A stretch of 27,027 nucleotides of DNA, taken from the NCBI GenBank assembly GCA_002389645.1, contig DGQE01000026.1, forward strand, positions 1 through 27,027, given 5' to 3'. Of this stretch, positions 15,035 to 23,713 are shown in pieces. How positions within the stretch are numbered: position 1 is the first letter of the stretch; every line of letters begins with the position of its first letter. The notes below the pieces were generated by a model that ran no database searches, was not told where the DNA came from, and saw only the letters and a program-made list of their open reading frames with translations. Both the position numbers and the translations under genes were made by a program. Source of the stretch: Flavobacteriales bacterium UBA4422 (GTDB lineage: Bacteria > Bacteroidota > Bacteroidia > Flavobacteriales_G > Salibacteraceae).

Positions 15035-17992
15035 TTGAAAACTATAAGCCCAATAACACATGCCGATTTTAGAATAATTATATTCTCAACCATATTGGCT
15101 TTATTGAGCTTTAGTGCTTTTTCACAAGTTCCGACAAATCAAGACTGCTTGGGTGCTATTCCGATATGTAGTAATACCTATACCATTAATTTTAATCATA
15201 ACGGTATGGGTAATTTTCCAAGTGAAATCTTCAATGCTGGAACCTGTTATGCTACTGAGCAGAGAAGTATTTGGCTGAAGTTTACCATTCAACAAGCTGG
15301 TTTACTCAGGTATTCTATAACACCATTGAATGCTAACCAAGATCATGATTGGACACTTTTTGATATGTCAACAACTTCATGTGCCCAGTTGGCAACTTTT
15401 GCCGGTGCGTCAGGGGCTATGGCAAGATCAAATACTTGGGGAGTATTCGGAGCAAATGGCCCATCAGGAGTAAGTACGCCAAACGGTGGGTTTGGAGTTT
15501 GTAATGGACCAGGAAATTTTAACGGACCGCAATGGAACGCAGATCTACCAGTAACAGCTGGAACGCCCTATTATTTGCACATTACGAATTGGACGGGCAC
15601 TGTATATGGTTTTACCATAGATTTCTCAGCTTCAACAGCAGTATTGTTTGATAATGTTCCACCTGCCATGGATACGATCACATCAGCAGTAAATTGTCAA
15701 TCTTTTGACAGCATCGTGGTGGCGTTTGATGAAGGTTTAGTTTGTTCATCGGTTCAAGCAGGTGACTTTTCGTTAACAGGACCAGGAGGCTCTCACACCA
15801 TTACATCAGCAAGTTCTGTTAACTGCTCTGGAGGCCTTTCGAATGATGTCGTGGTGCATTTTACACCTCCGGTTACGCAGGTTGGAAATTATACTCTTGA
15901 GATTATACCTGGTGCCAATTATGTTGAAGATTTGTGTGGTAATCAAGATACTTTGGATAGCATAACTTTTACATTCGATGGGTTAATTCAAACCCAGATG
16001 ACTGCGTCTGAATTAAATTGTTTTCAAGAATGTATCGGAACAGCTCAAGTGTCGGTTATTGGTGGGGCAGCACCTTTTACATATGATTGGAATAATGGCT
16101 TGCCCTCAGGGACGACACAATCTCAATTGTGTGCCGGTTTTTATACTGTGACGGTGACAGATTCAGTGGGTTGCGAGGTAGTCGATTCAGTGGAAGTTAC
16201 ACAACCTGATGATATTGTACAATCTGTTGTTTCAGCCACGGAGCTCTCTTGTCCTAATTCTGCAGCCTGCGATGCTGAGGCTGTAGTTTCTGCGTCTGGT
16301 GGTGTTTCGCCATATTATTATGTCTGGGGTTCTGGATCAATTGGTGCGACAGGAAGTAACTTATGCGAAGGGGATAATTATGTGATAGCAACAGACCAGA
16401 ACGGGTGTGTTGATACGTTTGAAGTGAGCATAGGTGTTCCAGATCCTATAACTACAAATAGTGCAGGTGACACTTTAATATGCATTAACCAAGTTGCTTC
16501 TATGGCGGCAGCATCTTCAGGCGGAACAGCTCCTTTTTCATACATCTGGTTTGAGGACTCTTTATTGACAACTATTATATCGCAAAGCCAAACTCCTCAA
16601 GTTTTAATTGATACAACCACATCTTATTGGGTGCATGTAACAGATGCTAATGGCTGTCCAGGCGATACTGCAAAGGTTACGGTAAGAATAAGACCACCAT
16701 TAGGGTTGGAAATTCCAATAGTAGATACAATATGTCCTTATGACACGATTGATGTAGAAGTAGCTGCTACTGGAGGAGATTCGGTTTACACATATTCCTG
16801 GAGTTCAGGAGTTTTTGGGTCAGTTGCCGCAATAAGCCCAGATTCTTCCACTTGGTATCAAATCACAGTTTCGGATTTCTGTGGCACTCCACCTTACGTT
16901 GATAGCGTGTTTGTGCAAGTGGGTGGTTATTCCCGTATTCTTTCTGAAATGAAGTTTGAAGATGACTCGATTTGCTCTGGTAGTTCGATTTACCTTATTG
17001 CATCAGGCAGAGGAGGATATAATGGACCCGATGAATATCAATACCTCTGGTCGCACACTTCTGATGAGAATCCTATCCAATTTGTAAAGCCTTCGATAAC
17101 TACTTCATACTCTGTCACTATATCTGATCTATGCTTGTCTGTAGCTGGTGTGGCGGCAAAAACAATTTTTGTTGGAGACCCTGAGTTACCTTTTTTAGAA
17201 GCAAACCCTCAAGTGGCTTGTGAAGATGCGGATGTTTGGTTCACAAATCGAACGTTTAACGAAACAAGTAAGTACACCTGGGCATTTAATGATGGTACAC
17301 TGTTTAATCAATTAAACACGGAAAGCGTTTTATTAGCATTTCAAGAATCAGGGTGCTTTGATGTTAGTGTGGATGTTATGACGGAGTTTGGTTGTTATAC
17401 AAATTCAAACTTCCCATGCATAGTTCAAATATTAGAACAACCTAAGGCGGACTTTACGGCTAGTCCGCTCAATCCCACTAATATTAATCCGGATGTGACC
17501 TTTATCAACGCTTCAAAGAATGAAGATTCTTTTACATGGTATATTGGAAATGACACCTTAGATGGAATCGAGCAAGTCTTTAGGTCATTTGACGGTTATG
17601 CGATAGACAGCGTAGTAACATTGGTTGCACTATCTGAAGAAGGATGTGTGGATACCTTATCTAAAACATTTCATTTTTTATATGAAACACTGATCTATTA
17701 CCCCAATAGCTTTTCACCCAATGAAGATGGTTTAAACGATGTGTTTTTGATTAAAGGAGAGGCAATTCAAGTAACAGATTTTCATCTACAGATTTTCAAT
17801 CGGTGGGGTGATTTGTTCTTCGAAAGCAAGGATATTGCAGCAGGGTGGAATGGATGCTTGTCAAATGGTGATTATATTGAAGCAGGGACTTATCCCTTTG
17901 TTTTAGAGTACAAAAACAACTTAGGGCAACAAAGGATTGTTAGAGATCAGATCATTGTTTCAAAAACGGGTAAGAAAGTCGGATTGCGGTAA
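15035..17992 (+). CDS. Large secreted gliding-motility-associated protein with SprB repeats and T9SS type B sorting domain
   Basis: This 985-aa protein has a signal peptide (residues 1-31, ending FSAFSQ). It then has a DCLGAIPIC-type N-terminal domain common in Bacteroidota surface proteins and an Ig-like segment around 215-315. Two SprB-type repeats lie at about 325-470 (SELNC...GGAAPFTYDWNNG and TELSC...GGVSPYYYVWGSG), followed by further Ig-like units and a PKD-like domain around 730-870. The last about 100 residues form the type B sorting domain (YYPNSFSPNEDGLNDVF, then IFNRWGDLFF and GTYPFVLEYK). It should be exported by Sec and then T9SS and bound to the cell surface. The start is a TTG: an in-frame stop lies 9 bp upstream and no ATG precedes the signal peptide. 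Binding target is unknown. Confidence 0.93.
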   Translation: MKTISPITHADFRIIIFSTILALLSFSAFSQVPTNQDCLGAIPICSNTYTINFNHNGMGNFPSEIFNAGTCYATEQRSIWLKFTIQQAGLLRYSITPLNANQDHDWTLFDMSTTSCAQLATFAGASGAMARSNTWGVFGANGPSGVSTPNGGFGVCNGPGNFNGPQWNADLPVTAGTPYYLHITNWTGTVYGFTIDFSASTAVLFDNVPPAMDTITSAVNCQSFDSIVVAFDEGLVCSSVQAGDFSLTGPGGSHTITSASSVNCSGGLSNDVVVHFTPPVTQVGNYTLEIIPGANYVEDLCGNQDTLDSITFTFDGLIQTQMTASELNCFQECIGTAQVSVIGGAAPFTYDWNNGLPSGTTQSQLCAGFYTVTVTDSVGCEVVDSVEVTQPDDIVQSVVSATELSCPNSAACDAEAVVSASGGVSPYYYVWGSGSIGATGSNLCEGDNYVIATDQNGCVDTFEVSIGVPDPITTNSAGDTLICINQVASMAAASSGGTAPFSYIWFEDSLLTTIISQSQTPQVLIDTTTSYWVHVTDANGCPGDTAKVTVRIRPPLGLEIPIVDTICPYDTIDVEVAATGGDSVYTYSWSSGVFGSVAAISPDSSTWYQITVSDFCGTPPYVDSVFVQVGGYSRILSEMKFEDDSICSGSSIYLIASGRGGYNGPDEYQYLWSHTSDENPIQFVKPSITTSYSVTISDLCLSVAGVAAKTIFVGDPELPFLEANPQVACEDADVWFTNRTFNETSKYTWAFNDGTLFNQLNTESVLLAFQESGCFDVSVDVMTEFGCYTNSNFPCIVQILEQPKADFTASPLNPTNINPDVTFINASKNEDSFTWYIGNDTLDGIEQVFRSFDGYAIDSVVTLVALSEEGCVDTLSKTFHFLYETLIYYPNSFSPNEDGLNDVFLIKGEAIQVTDFHLQIFNRWGDLFFESKDIAAGWNGCLSNGDYIEAGTYPFVLEYKNNLGQQRIVRDQIIVSKTGKKVGLR

Positions 17993-18051
17993 CTAAAAGC
18001 TGATGGTTTTGTTTTCTTTTGTAAGCTCACTAGAACTTCTATTTTACACTG

Positions 18052-19359
18052 ATGGATATAATCACTTTAGTTATTGGTATTGCGTTAGGCGCAGTAATTG
18101 GCTACTTAATAGGAAAGGTTTTGAAGCCAGGAGAAGAGACACTGGAAAAAGATGAAAAGTCCATTAGTATCGACCGATATAATGACCTCCAAAATCATTT
18201 AAATACCATTCAGCAAGAAAAGAATAATGCCGAGATTGAAGTTATAAGGCTCAACACTGAACTGAGTAAATGGACCGAACGTCATGAGCAGATGGAGCTC
18301 CGATTAAAAGAGCAAAAGGGAGAGTTAGGGCAGTTGCAGGAAAAGTTTAAAAATGACTTCAAGGTGCTTGCTCAAGAGATACTCGAAAAAACTGGTCATA
18401 CATTCAAAGAGCAAAACAAAGAACAAATAGGTACTATTCTGGCGCCTTTCAAAGAGAAACTAGAGAACTTTGAAAAGAAAGTAGAGGAGACTTATGAGAA
18501 GGGTAAAGCTGAAACAATTTCTTTGAAAAGTGAAGTGAAAATGCTTAGTGAACAAAGTGCTAAACTTTCGAAAGATGCTGAAAACTTAACCAATGCCCTT
18601 AAGAGTGATGTTAAGACTCAGGGTAACTGGGGTGAGGTGATCTTGGAAAGAATATTGGAGAAAAGTGGTCTTTCAAAGAATCAAGAGTACTTCATCCAAA
18701 ACAGTATAACGACTGAAGATGGAAAACGCTTTCAGCCAGATGTTATCATTAAATTACCGGACGATAAGAACGTTATTGTTGACTCTAAGGTTTCCTTGAT
18801 TGCTTACGAAAGGTTTTCATCGGCTGAAAATGCAGAAGAGCAGCAAGCGCATCTTAAAGAGCATATTTCCTCAATTAAAGCACACGTAAAAGGTTTGAGT
18901 GATAAGAATTATCAAAGCCTTTATGGTATTGATGGTCTTGACTTTGTTTTATTATTCATACCCATAGAGGGAGCTTTTTCAGCGGCAGTTCAATACGACA
19001 ACACCTTGTTTCAGGATGCATTTGATAAAAATGTGGTGATTGTGTCTACGTCTACCTTATTAGCAACCTTGAGAACTATTGCAAGTATTTGGAAGCAAGA
19101 GAAACAAACGCAGAATGCTATTGAGATTGCTAGACAGGGAGGAGCGCTCTACGACAAATTTGTTGGTTTAACGGATGATTTATTGAATTTAGGCAAGCAG
19201 ATGGATACTGCGAAGAAATCCTATGAGGGTGCTATGAACAAAATTACCTCAGGTTCAGGTAATTTAATCAAGAGGGCAGAGGATCTAAGAAAACTCGGAT
19301 TGAAGACCAGTAAGCAGATTGAACAAAAGCTTATTGATAAAGCAGATCAAGAAAGCTGA
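18052..19359 (+). CDS. rmuC: RmuC-family DNA recombination protein
   Basis: RmuC proteins are membrane-tethered, nuclease-like proteins that limit rearrangements at inverted repeats. This 435-aa member has an N-terminal membrane segment (about residues 3-24, IITLVIGIALGAVIGYLIG), a long coiled coil from about 40 to 190, and the conserved core with TQGNWGEVILERILEKSGL, RFQPDVIIKLPDD, VIVDSKVSLIAYERF and GLDFVLLFIPIEGAF. The C-terminal IWKQEKQTQNAIEIARQGG is also typical. Length is within the family range. The ATG at 18052 opens directly into the anchor. The gene stands alone on the plus strand; a hairpin follows 17 bp after the stop. Confidence 0.95.
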   Translation: MDIITLVIGIALGAVIGYLIGKVLKPGEETLEKDEKSISIDRYNDLQNHLNTIQQEKNNAEIEVIRLNTELSKWTERHEQMELRLKEQKGELGQLQEKFKNDFKVLAQEILEKTGHTFKEQNKEQIGTILAPFKEKLENFEKKVEETYEKGKAETISLKSEVKMLSEQSAKLSKDAENLTNALKSDVKTQGNWGEVILERILEKSGLSKNQEYFIQNSITTEDGKRFQPDVIIKLPDDKNVIVDSKVSLIAYERFSSAENAEEQQAHLKEHISSIKAHVKGLSDKNYQSLYGIDGLDFVLLFIPIEGAFSAAVQYDNTLFQDAFDKNVVIVSTSTLLATLRTIASIWKQEKQTQNAIEIARQGGALYDKFVGLTDDLLNLGKQMDTAKKSYEGAMNKITSGSGNLIKRAEDLRKLGLKTSKQIEQKLIDKADQES

Positions 19360-19375
19360 TTATTGGATAAAGAAA

Positions 19376-19403
19376 AACCCACAAGAAAAATTCCTTGTGG
19401 GTT
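19376..19403 (-). terminator. Intrinsic terminator of the RRM protein gene
   Basis: A perfect 10-bp stem (arms 19376-19385 and 19394-19403, aacccacaag/cttgtgggtt) with an 8-nt loop is followed on the minus strand by tttctttat. It lies 40 bp past the RRM stop. On the plus strand it sits 17 bp after rmuC but lacks a U-tract there, so it mainly serves the minus strand. Confidence 0.78.
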
Positions 19404-19443
19404 GTAAAACAGTGTGGTCATTAAGACCAAATATATTAGGAGA

Positions 19444-19692
19444 TTATCTTCTTCTATCTTCTGCTTTCTTAACTACTATCTCGCGTCCTTTCAATGAACT
19501 TCCGTCCAATTGATTGATTGCGTTCATAGCGTCTTCATCGCTTTCCATTTCTACGAAACCGAATCCTTTAGAACGACCTGTGTCACGATCAGTTATTACT
19601 ACTGCTGACATTACTGAGCCATGCTCTTCGAATACTGTTTGGAGGGTTTCACTTGTTACTCCGTAATCCAGTTTTGCTACAAAAATCTTCAT
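19444..19692 (-). CDS. Small RRM RNA-binding protein
   Basis: This 82-aa protein is a single RNA recognition motif. RNP2 is IFVAKL at residues 3-8 and RNP1 is KGFGFVEM at 42-49; a basic tail (KKAEDRRR) follows. Bacterial one-domain RRM proteins bind single-stranded RNA and, in cyanobacteria and some other groups, are induced by cold. It has its own downstream terminator, and the sigma-factor gene upstream ends in a hairpin with an eight-T tract, so it is likely a separate transcript. The neighbouring sigma factor and DEAD-box helicases suggest shared RNA or stress roles (inference). Confidence 0.95.
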   Translation of the reverse strand: MKIFVAKLDYGVTSETLQTVFEEHGSVMSAVVITDRDTGRSKGFGFVEMESDEDAMNAINQLDGSSLKGREIVVKKAEDRRR

Positions 19693-19711
19693 GTTATAAA
19701 ATGTGTAATTG

Positions 19712-19749
19712 AAAAAAAATCCTTCAACATATTTAGTTTTAATTGAAGG
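19712..19749 (-). terminator. Probable intrinsic terminator of the sigma-factor gene
   Basis: A 7-bp perfect stem (ccttcaa/ttgaagg, arms 19743-19749 and 19721-19727) with a 15-nt AT-rich loop is followed on the minus strand by A and then eight T (19719-19712). It starts 15 bp past the sigma-factor stop. The stem is AT-rich and the loop long, so efficiency is uncertain. Confidence 0.6.
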
Positions 19750-19763
19750 GGTGAATAAAATTA

Positions 19764-20615
19764 TTATAAATAGGCTTTAAGCTCGTTTCCGAGTGTTTTG
19801 GCCATTCTTTTTAATGCTTGTTTTTTAATTTGTCGCACTCGCTCTTTACTTAGGTTGAGTTTTAATGCAATCGCTGTCAATGATAATTCATCAGAGCCAA
19901 TACCGAAATTTAGAGTTATAATTTCCCTTTCAGTGGTGTTAAGGTTAATCATTGATCGTTGAAGTTCGATGGTTAACGATCCTTTCATCAGCGCACGATC
20001 AGTTTCTACACTACCACCACTTAGCGTATCTGCAATAGAAAAATCATCAGTATCCCATAATGGAACATCTATTGAAACTCCTTTCTGGGAGCTTTCGATG
20101 GATGATGATATACTTTCTTCAGTAAAGTCGAGCATATCAGCCAGCTCATTGGTTGTTGGTTCACGCTCGAATTCTTGTTCTAGACTTGTACTAGCTTGCT
20201 TAATCTTTCGGATGTTGTTCGTTTGGCTTAGTGGTAAACGAACTGTTCTAGAGTGTTGAGCTATAGCTGACATAATGGATTGTCTAATCCACCATACGGC
20301 ATAAGAGATAAATTTGAATCCTCGTGTTTCATCAAATTTCTCAGCTGCTTTAATCAAACCTACGTTCCCTTCGCTAATCATATCAATTAAAGGCATGCCT
20401 TGTCCTTGATATTGCTTGGCGACTGAAATCACAAACCTCAAATTAGCCCTCACCATGCGATCGAGTGCTACAGAATCACCTTCTCTAATGCGCTTGGTAA
20501 GCTCAACTTCTTCCTCCTGAGTAATCATTGTCTCTCGGCTTACTTCATTTAGGTATTTGTCGAGGGTTAGATTATTCCTGTCGGTAAAAGTGGCGGCTAT
20601 TTTTAATTGGCGCAT
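19764..20615 (-). CDS. RNA polymerase sigma factor, RpoD/SigA family (likely group 2 paralogue)
   Basis: This 283-aa sigma-70 protein begins MRQLKI, the short N-terminus typical of Bacteroidota SigA without region 1.1. Region 2 is intact: NLRFVISVAKQYQGQG, then GNVGLIKAAEKFDETRGFKF and SYAVWWIRQSI. Regions 3 (RLPLSQTNNIRKIKQA) and 4 (LSLTAIALKLNLSKERVRQIK) follow. The region 3-4 linker and the segment MIMLNTTEREIITLN-like (actual SMINLNTTEREIITLNFG) depart from the primary sigma sequence I remember, as does the EVSRETMITQ start. I therefore favour a second, perhaps stress-related, SigA-type factor over the housekeeping one. It starts 30 bp after the helicase gene and may be co-transcribed with it. 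Confidence 0.92.
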   Translation of the reverse strand: MRQLKIAATFTDRNNLTLDKYLNEVSRETMITQEEEVELTKRIREGDSVALDRMVRANLRFVISVAKQYQGQGMPLIDMISEGNVGLIKAAEKFDETRGFKFISYAVWWIRQSIMSAIAQHSRTVRLPLSQTNNIRKIKQASTSLEQEFEREPTTNELADMLDFTEESISSSIESSQKGVSIDVPLWDTDDFSIADTLSGGSVETDRALMKGSLTIELQRSMINLNTTEREIITLNFGIGSDELSLTAIALKLNLSKERVRQIKKQALKRMAKTLGNELKAYL

Positions 20616-20645
20616 ATGATTCTTAATTCTTTGTTTGTTAATGTA

Positions 20646-21875
20646 TTACGATACGAAGGTTAAAGCTTTACCTGTCTTTCCAGCGCGACCTGTGCGACCA
20701 ATTCGGTGAATGTAACTATCAAATGTCTGTGGTACTTGATAATTGATCACATGGGTAACATCAGAAACGTCAATTCCTCTTGCTGCAACATCTGTCGCAA
20801 CTAAAACTCTAATACGTCCTTGCTTAAAAGCATTCAACGCTGTTTGCCTAGCGTTTTGGCTTTTATTACCATGAATGTCATCTGAATCAAAACCTGCTTT
20901 GTTCAATTGAATACAGAGCTTTTTTACTTGATGCTTGGTTTCTTCAAATACCAATACTTTCTGGTATTCTTCGTTTGCAATTATTCCACACAGCACTTCA
21001 AATTTGTTTTCACCTGATGATATTCTAACAATGTCTTGGTCGATATGATCTCCAGTGCTCTGACCTTCGCTCACCTTAACGGTTGCATGATTGGTTAGAA
21101 TGCCACCGATCAACGACTCTTGAGTTTTATCTAACGTAGCTGAGAAGAGAAGGGTGTGCTTACGTTGATGCATTCCACTGATCAGTTTTTTCACATCATG
21201 CACAAAGCCCATATCAAGCATTCTATCAAACTCGTCTAGCACAAGGGTGTTGAACTTGTTCAAGTTCAGTGCTTTTCTATTAGCTAGATCAATCAATCTG
21301 CCTGGCGTGCCAATAACTACATGGGCTTTTCTCCGTAAATTATCTAAGTCACGGTTAATGTTTGTTCCGCCAATGTGGCAAGAGCTATATAAGCCTAAGC
21401 CTTTGGCCATGCTTTTAAATTCATCTTCAACTTGCGTTGCCAACTCGCGAGTTGGAACCATAATCAAAGCATAAGGCTTTTGAGGAGAGCGCATTAATTC
21501 GTGAATGATTGGAATTAAGAATGCTCCTGTTTTGCCGGTTCCAGTTTGGGCGACACCTAATAGATCGCGACCTTCTAAAAGGGTTTCTAATGTCTTATCT
21601 TGAATTTCAGTTGGGCGTTCAAAGCCTTTTGCTTGCAAACAAGCCCTTAATCTATCGTTGATTGGTAAATCAGCAATAAATCGATCAGACTGATAATCTT
21701 GAACTTCTACGTTACTTGCTTTCTTCACTAATAGTGAAGGGTTCAATGTGGATGGCTTTCTGCCTCCTCGGCTTTGAGGTCTGCGACCTCCGTTGCGACT
21801 TCCTCCTGATGGTCTTCCACCGGAAGGATTAGCGCTTTTTGTCTTCTTGTTGTTTTTAAACGATGTATGATACAT
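20646..21875 (-). CDS. DEAD/DEAH-box RNA helicase with RG-rich N-terminus and DEFD motif II
   Basis: This 409-aa ATP-dependent RNA helicase has an Arg/Gly-rich start (about residues 18-42), then PSLLVKKA and the Q motif region. Motif I is AQTGTGKT (109-116), Ia PTREL (141-145), Ib TPGR (190-193), motif II DEFD (214-217), III SAT (245-247). Motifs V and VI are ATDVAARGID and HRIGRTGR. The fourth residue group DEFD replaces DEAD; the catalytic Asp and Glu are kept. It ends GKALTFVS directly after motif VI with no C-terminal domain, which is normal for this Bacteroidota subfamily, so I do not call it truncated. A long leader precedes it. It is probably involved in RNA unfolding or ribosome assembly. 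Confidence 0.95.
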   Translation of the reverse strand: MYHTSFKNNKKTKSANPSGGRPSGGSRNGGRRPQSRGGRKPSTLNPSLLVKKASNVEVQDYQSDRFIADLPINDRLRACLQAKGFERPTEIQDKTLETLLEGRDLLGVAQTGTGKTGAFLIPIIHELMRSPQKPYALIMVPTRELATQVEDEFKSMAKGLGLYSSCHIGGTNINRDLDNLRRKAHVVIGTPGRLIDLANRKALNLNKFNTLVLDEFDRMLDMGFVHDVKKLISGMHQRKHTLLFSATLDKTQESLIGGILTNHATVKVSEGQSTGDHIDQDIVRISSGENKFEVLCGIIANEEYQKVLVFEETKHQVKKLCIQLNKAGFDSDDIHGNKSQNARQTALNAFKQGRIRVLVATDVAARGIDVSDVTHVINYQVPQTFDSYIHRIGRTGRAGKTGKALTFVS

Positions 21876-22184
21876 GCACTTTTAGATACTTTGCGAAATT
21901 GAATTCGCGTTTATATTCATCAGTTCACGCGCTGAACTGAGTCTTACTATTTAATTTAGATTGTTTTATGGAAGTCTTTTAAATCACCAATTGGGTGAAC
22001 TTCTTCCAATTCTTTAACTGCGCTGGGCTAGAGAACAACTCATAAGTTCTCAATGTTATGATGCGAAACATTTTAAATGCATCTATTGAGAAAGAGCGAA
22101 AAAATCACTTTCGCTGAACTTAGCCGAGTCAGAAAGTAAAGAGAGGGTTTCTTGTGATGCCGAATAAATGGCTTTTGGGAAAAA

Positions 22185-22196
22185 CTGTCTAGACAG
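22185..22196. repeat. Perfect 12-bp palindrome near the helicase promoter
   Basis: ctgtctagacag is its own reverse complement. It lies about 16-27 nt downstream of the transcript start predicted from the TACCTTTG box, a position suitable for a dimeric repressor or for an early hairpin in the leader. I do not recognise a regulator for it. Confidence 0.5.
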
Positions 22197-22218
22197 AAAG
22201 TCTGCTAAGAATATTGGG

Positions 22219-22226
22219 CAAAGGTA
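22219..22226 (-). promoter_or_regulatory. Putative -7 box for the minus-strand helicase
   Basis: TACCTTTG on the minus strand is an exact TAnnTTTG match. A clean TTG at -33 is not seen (GTT is there instead). If used, it gives the long leader described for this region. Confidence 0.42.
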
Positions 22227-22323
22227 AACGATTAATTGCACGAATAACATCAGTGTTACGGAATAACGCTTATTGTGAAATTTTCGCGTCTTTATGCCTA
22301 ATCTTGCGCTGCATTAGAAGATT

Positions 22324-23577
22324 ATGAAGTTTGAACAGTACCGCATAGCCGAAGGAATAAAGACGAGCATATCCAAACTCGGTTATAAGAAGCCTACCGA
22401 CATTCAATACAAGTCTATTCCTCCAATTCTTAAAGGAGAGGATGTGCTGGCCATTGCGCAAACTGGAACAGGGAAAACTGCTGCTTTTGTCATTCCTATA
22501 TTGCACCTATTGCAAGAACGCAAGATTGAACGAAGGTCTGATGGCGTGAAATGCCTGGTGATGACACCAACCCACGAATTAGCGCTACAAGTGCACAATG
22601 TGTTTCAAGAATTGGGAAAACACACGCGTATTACTTCCTATTGCATTCACGGTGGAGTGGAGCAAGCACCACAAATTGAAAAGCTGAATGAAGGCGTGGA
22701 TGTGCTGGTGGTAACGCCCGGCCGTATGTTTGACTTGGCAAGCCAAGGTGAATTGCGATTGGGCCGCGTAGAAATTCTAGTACTGGACGAGGCCGACCAT
22801 ATGCTCGACCTTGGATTCATCAAAGACATACGCGATGTAATGCGCCACATACCTGAACGCAGGCAAACCCTGTTTTTCTCTGCAACTATCAATGAAGAGA
22901 TTAAAGATTTGGCTTATTCATTGGTTCGAAACGCCATTCGCATTCAGATTTCACCCAAGGATCCTGTATCTAAAAACATTGAGCATTCGGTGGCTTTTAT
23001 TGAGATGGATGACAAGCGTTTCTTCTTAGAAGGATTCATCAACAGTCACCCAGACAGCAAGATGTTAGTATTTGTAAGAACGAAGGTGAGGGCAGAGCGA
23101 GTGAAGAAGGCGATGGAGCGCGTAGGCCTAGTTACCGATACCATTCATAGTGACCGCGAGCATTCAGACCGAGACAAAACCATGAGGGATTTTCGCTCTG
23201 GCGATTTAAAAGTATTGATCGCTACCGATGTGAGCGCGCGAGGAATCGATATTCCGAACGTGGAATACGTGATCAATTACGATCTACCAGAAACGGCAGA
23301 GCAATATGTGCATCGGGTGGGACGCACGGGGAGAGGAACCCAAAAAGGCCAGGCTTATTCTTTCTCGAGCAGCGTAGAAAAGGAGTTGTTAAAAGAGATT
23401 GAGGAGAATCTAGGAAAGCCTATCAGTCGACTTGTTGTGAGTAAAGATGAGTATCAACTTACAGTAGACAATAGCAAGGCAAACGAACATGATTGGCTTG
23501 CTCTTATTGACGAAGCTGAAGAATTTCAAGCTAAGAAAAAGAAAGCCAAATCGAAGAAAAAGGCAAAAAAGAAGTAG
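22324..23577 (+). CDS. DEAD-box ATP-dependent RNA helicase (RhlE-like) with Lys-rich tail
   Basis: This 417-aa helicase carries motif I AQTGTGKT (45-52), motif Ia as PTHEL (82-86, His in place of the usual Arg), TPGR (131-134), motif II DEAD (155-158), SAT, ATDVSARGID and HRVGRTGR. It ends in a strongly basic tail of Lys, Ala and Ser (last about 20 residues), which probably adds non-specific RNA binding. The core is RhlE-like. It is divergent from a second DEAD-box gene, across 448 bp. Its base composition is visibly more GC-rich than its neighbours in places (for example around 22680-22860), so a different history is possible. Likely role: RNA remodelling or ribosome biogenesis, perhaps in the cold. 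Confidence 0.95.
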   Translation: MKFEQYRIAEGIKTSISKLGYKKPTDIQYKSIPPILKGEDVLAIAQTGTGKTAAFVIPILHLLQERKIERRSDGVKCLVMTPTHELALQVHNVFQELGKHTRITSYCIHGGVEQAPQIEKLNEGVDVLVVTPGRMFDLASQGELRLGRVEILVLDEADHMLDLGFIKDIRDVMRHIPERRQTLFFSATINEEIKDLAYSLVRNAIRIQISPKDPVSKNIEHSVAFIEMDDKRFFLEGFINSHPDSKMLVFVRTKVRAERVKKAMERVGLVTDTIHSDREHSDRDKTMRDFRSGDLKVLIATDVSARGIDIPNVEYVINYDLPETAEQYVHRVGRTGRGTQKGQAYSFSSSVEKELLKEIEENLGKPISRLVVSKDEYQLTVDNSKANEHDWLALIDEAEEFQAKKKKAKSKKKAKKK

Positions 23578-23713
23578 TTCACATCCATTGTTCACGCAAA
23601 GAAAATAGCTGAAAACCGCTACTTGTTCTAAATCCTTATCACCCTAAGTTGCATGATCTAAAGCTATTGGACTTATGCTTTAATATTATCACCTCTGCGC
23701 CAGTAGCCGAAAA

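Larger units (their letters stand above)
21876..22323. promoter_or_regulatory. 448-bp gene-free divergent region with predicted long structured leader of the minus-strand helicase
   Basis: No convincing gene lies here. A minus-strand TACCTTTG box at 22226-22219 would start a transcript near 22212, leaving a leader of about 340 nt before the helicase ATG at 21875. Within it I see inverted repeats: tcagttca/tgaactga at 21920-21940 (8 bp, 5-nt loop), gagaac/gttctc at 22031-22051 (6 bp), agcgaaa/tttcgct at 22095-22115 (7 bp, 7-nt loop) and the palindrome ctgtctagacag at 22185-22196. The remaining about 100 bp must hold the promoter of the plus-strand helicase; only a weak TAATCTTG match is visible. 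Such leaders often carry cold or auto-regulation in helicase genes (inference). Confidence 0.55.

Noticed and set aside
20646..20700. Truncation of the minus-strand helicase after motif VI
   Set aside because: The ending GKALTFV shortly after HRIGRTGR is how I remember this helicase subfamily ending naturally.
21863..21875. ATGTATCATACAT dyad over the helicase start codon
   Set aside because: A 5-bp AT-rich stem with a 3-nt loop is too weak to claim as a translational switch.
22270..22506. 78-codon minus-strand frame overlapping the start of the plus-strand helicase
   Set aside because: It overlaps conserved helicase motif I coding sequence and shows no feature of its own.
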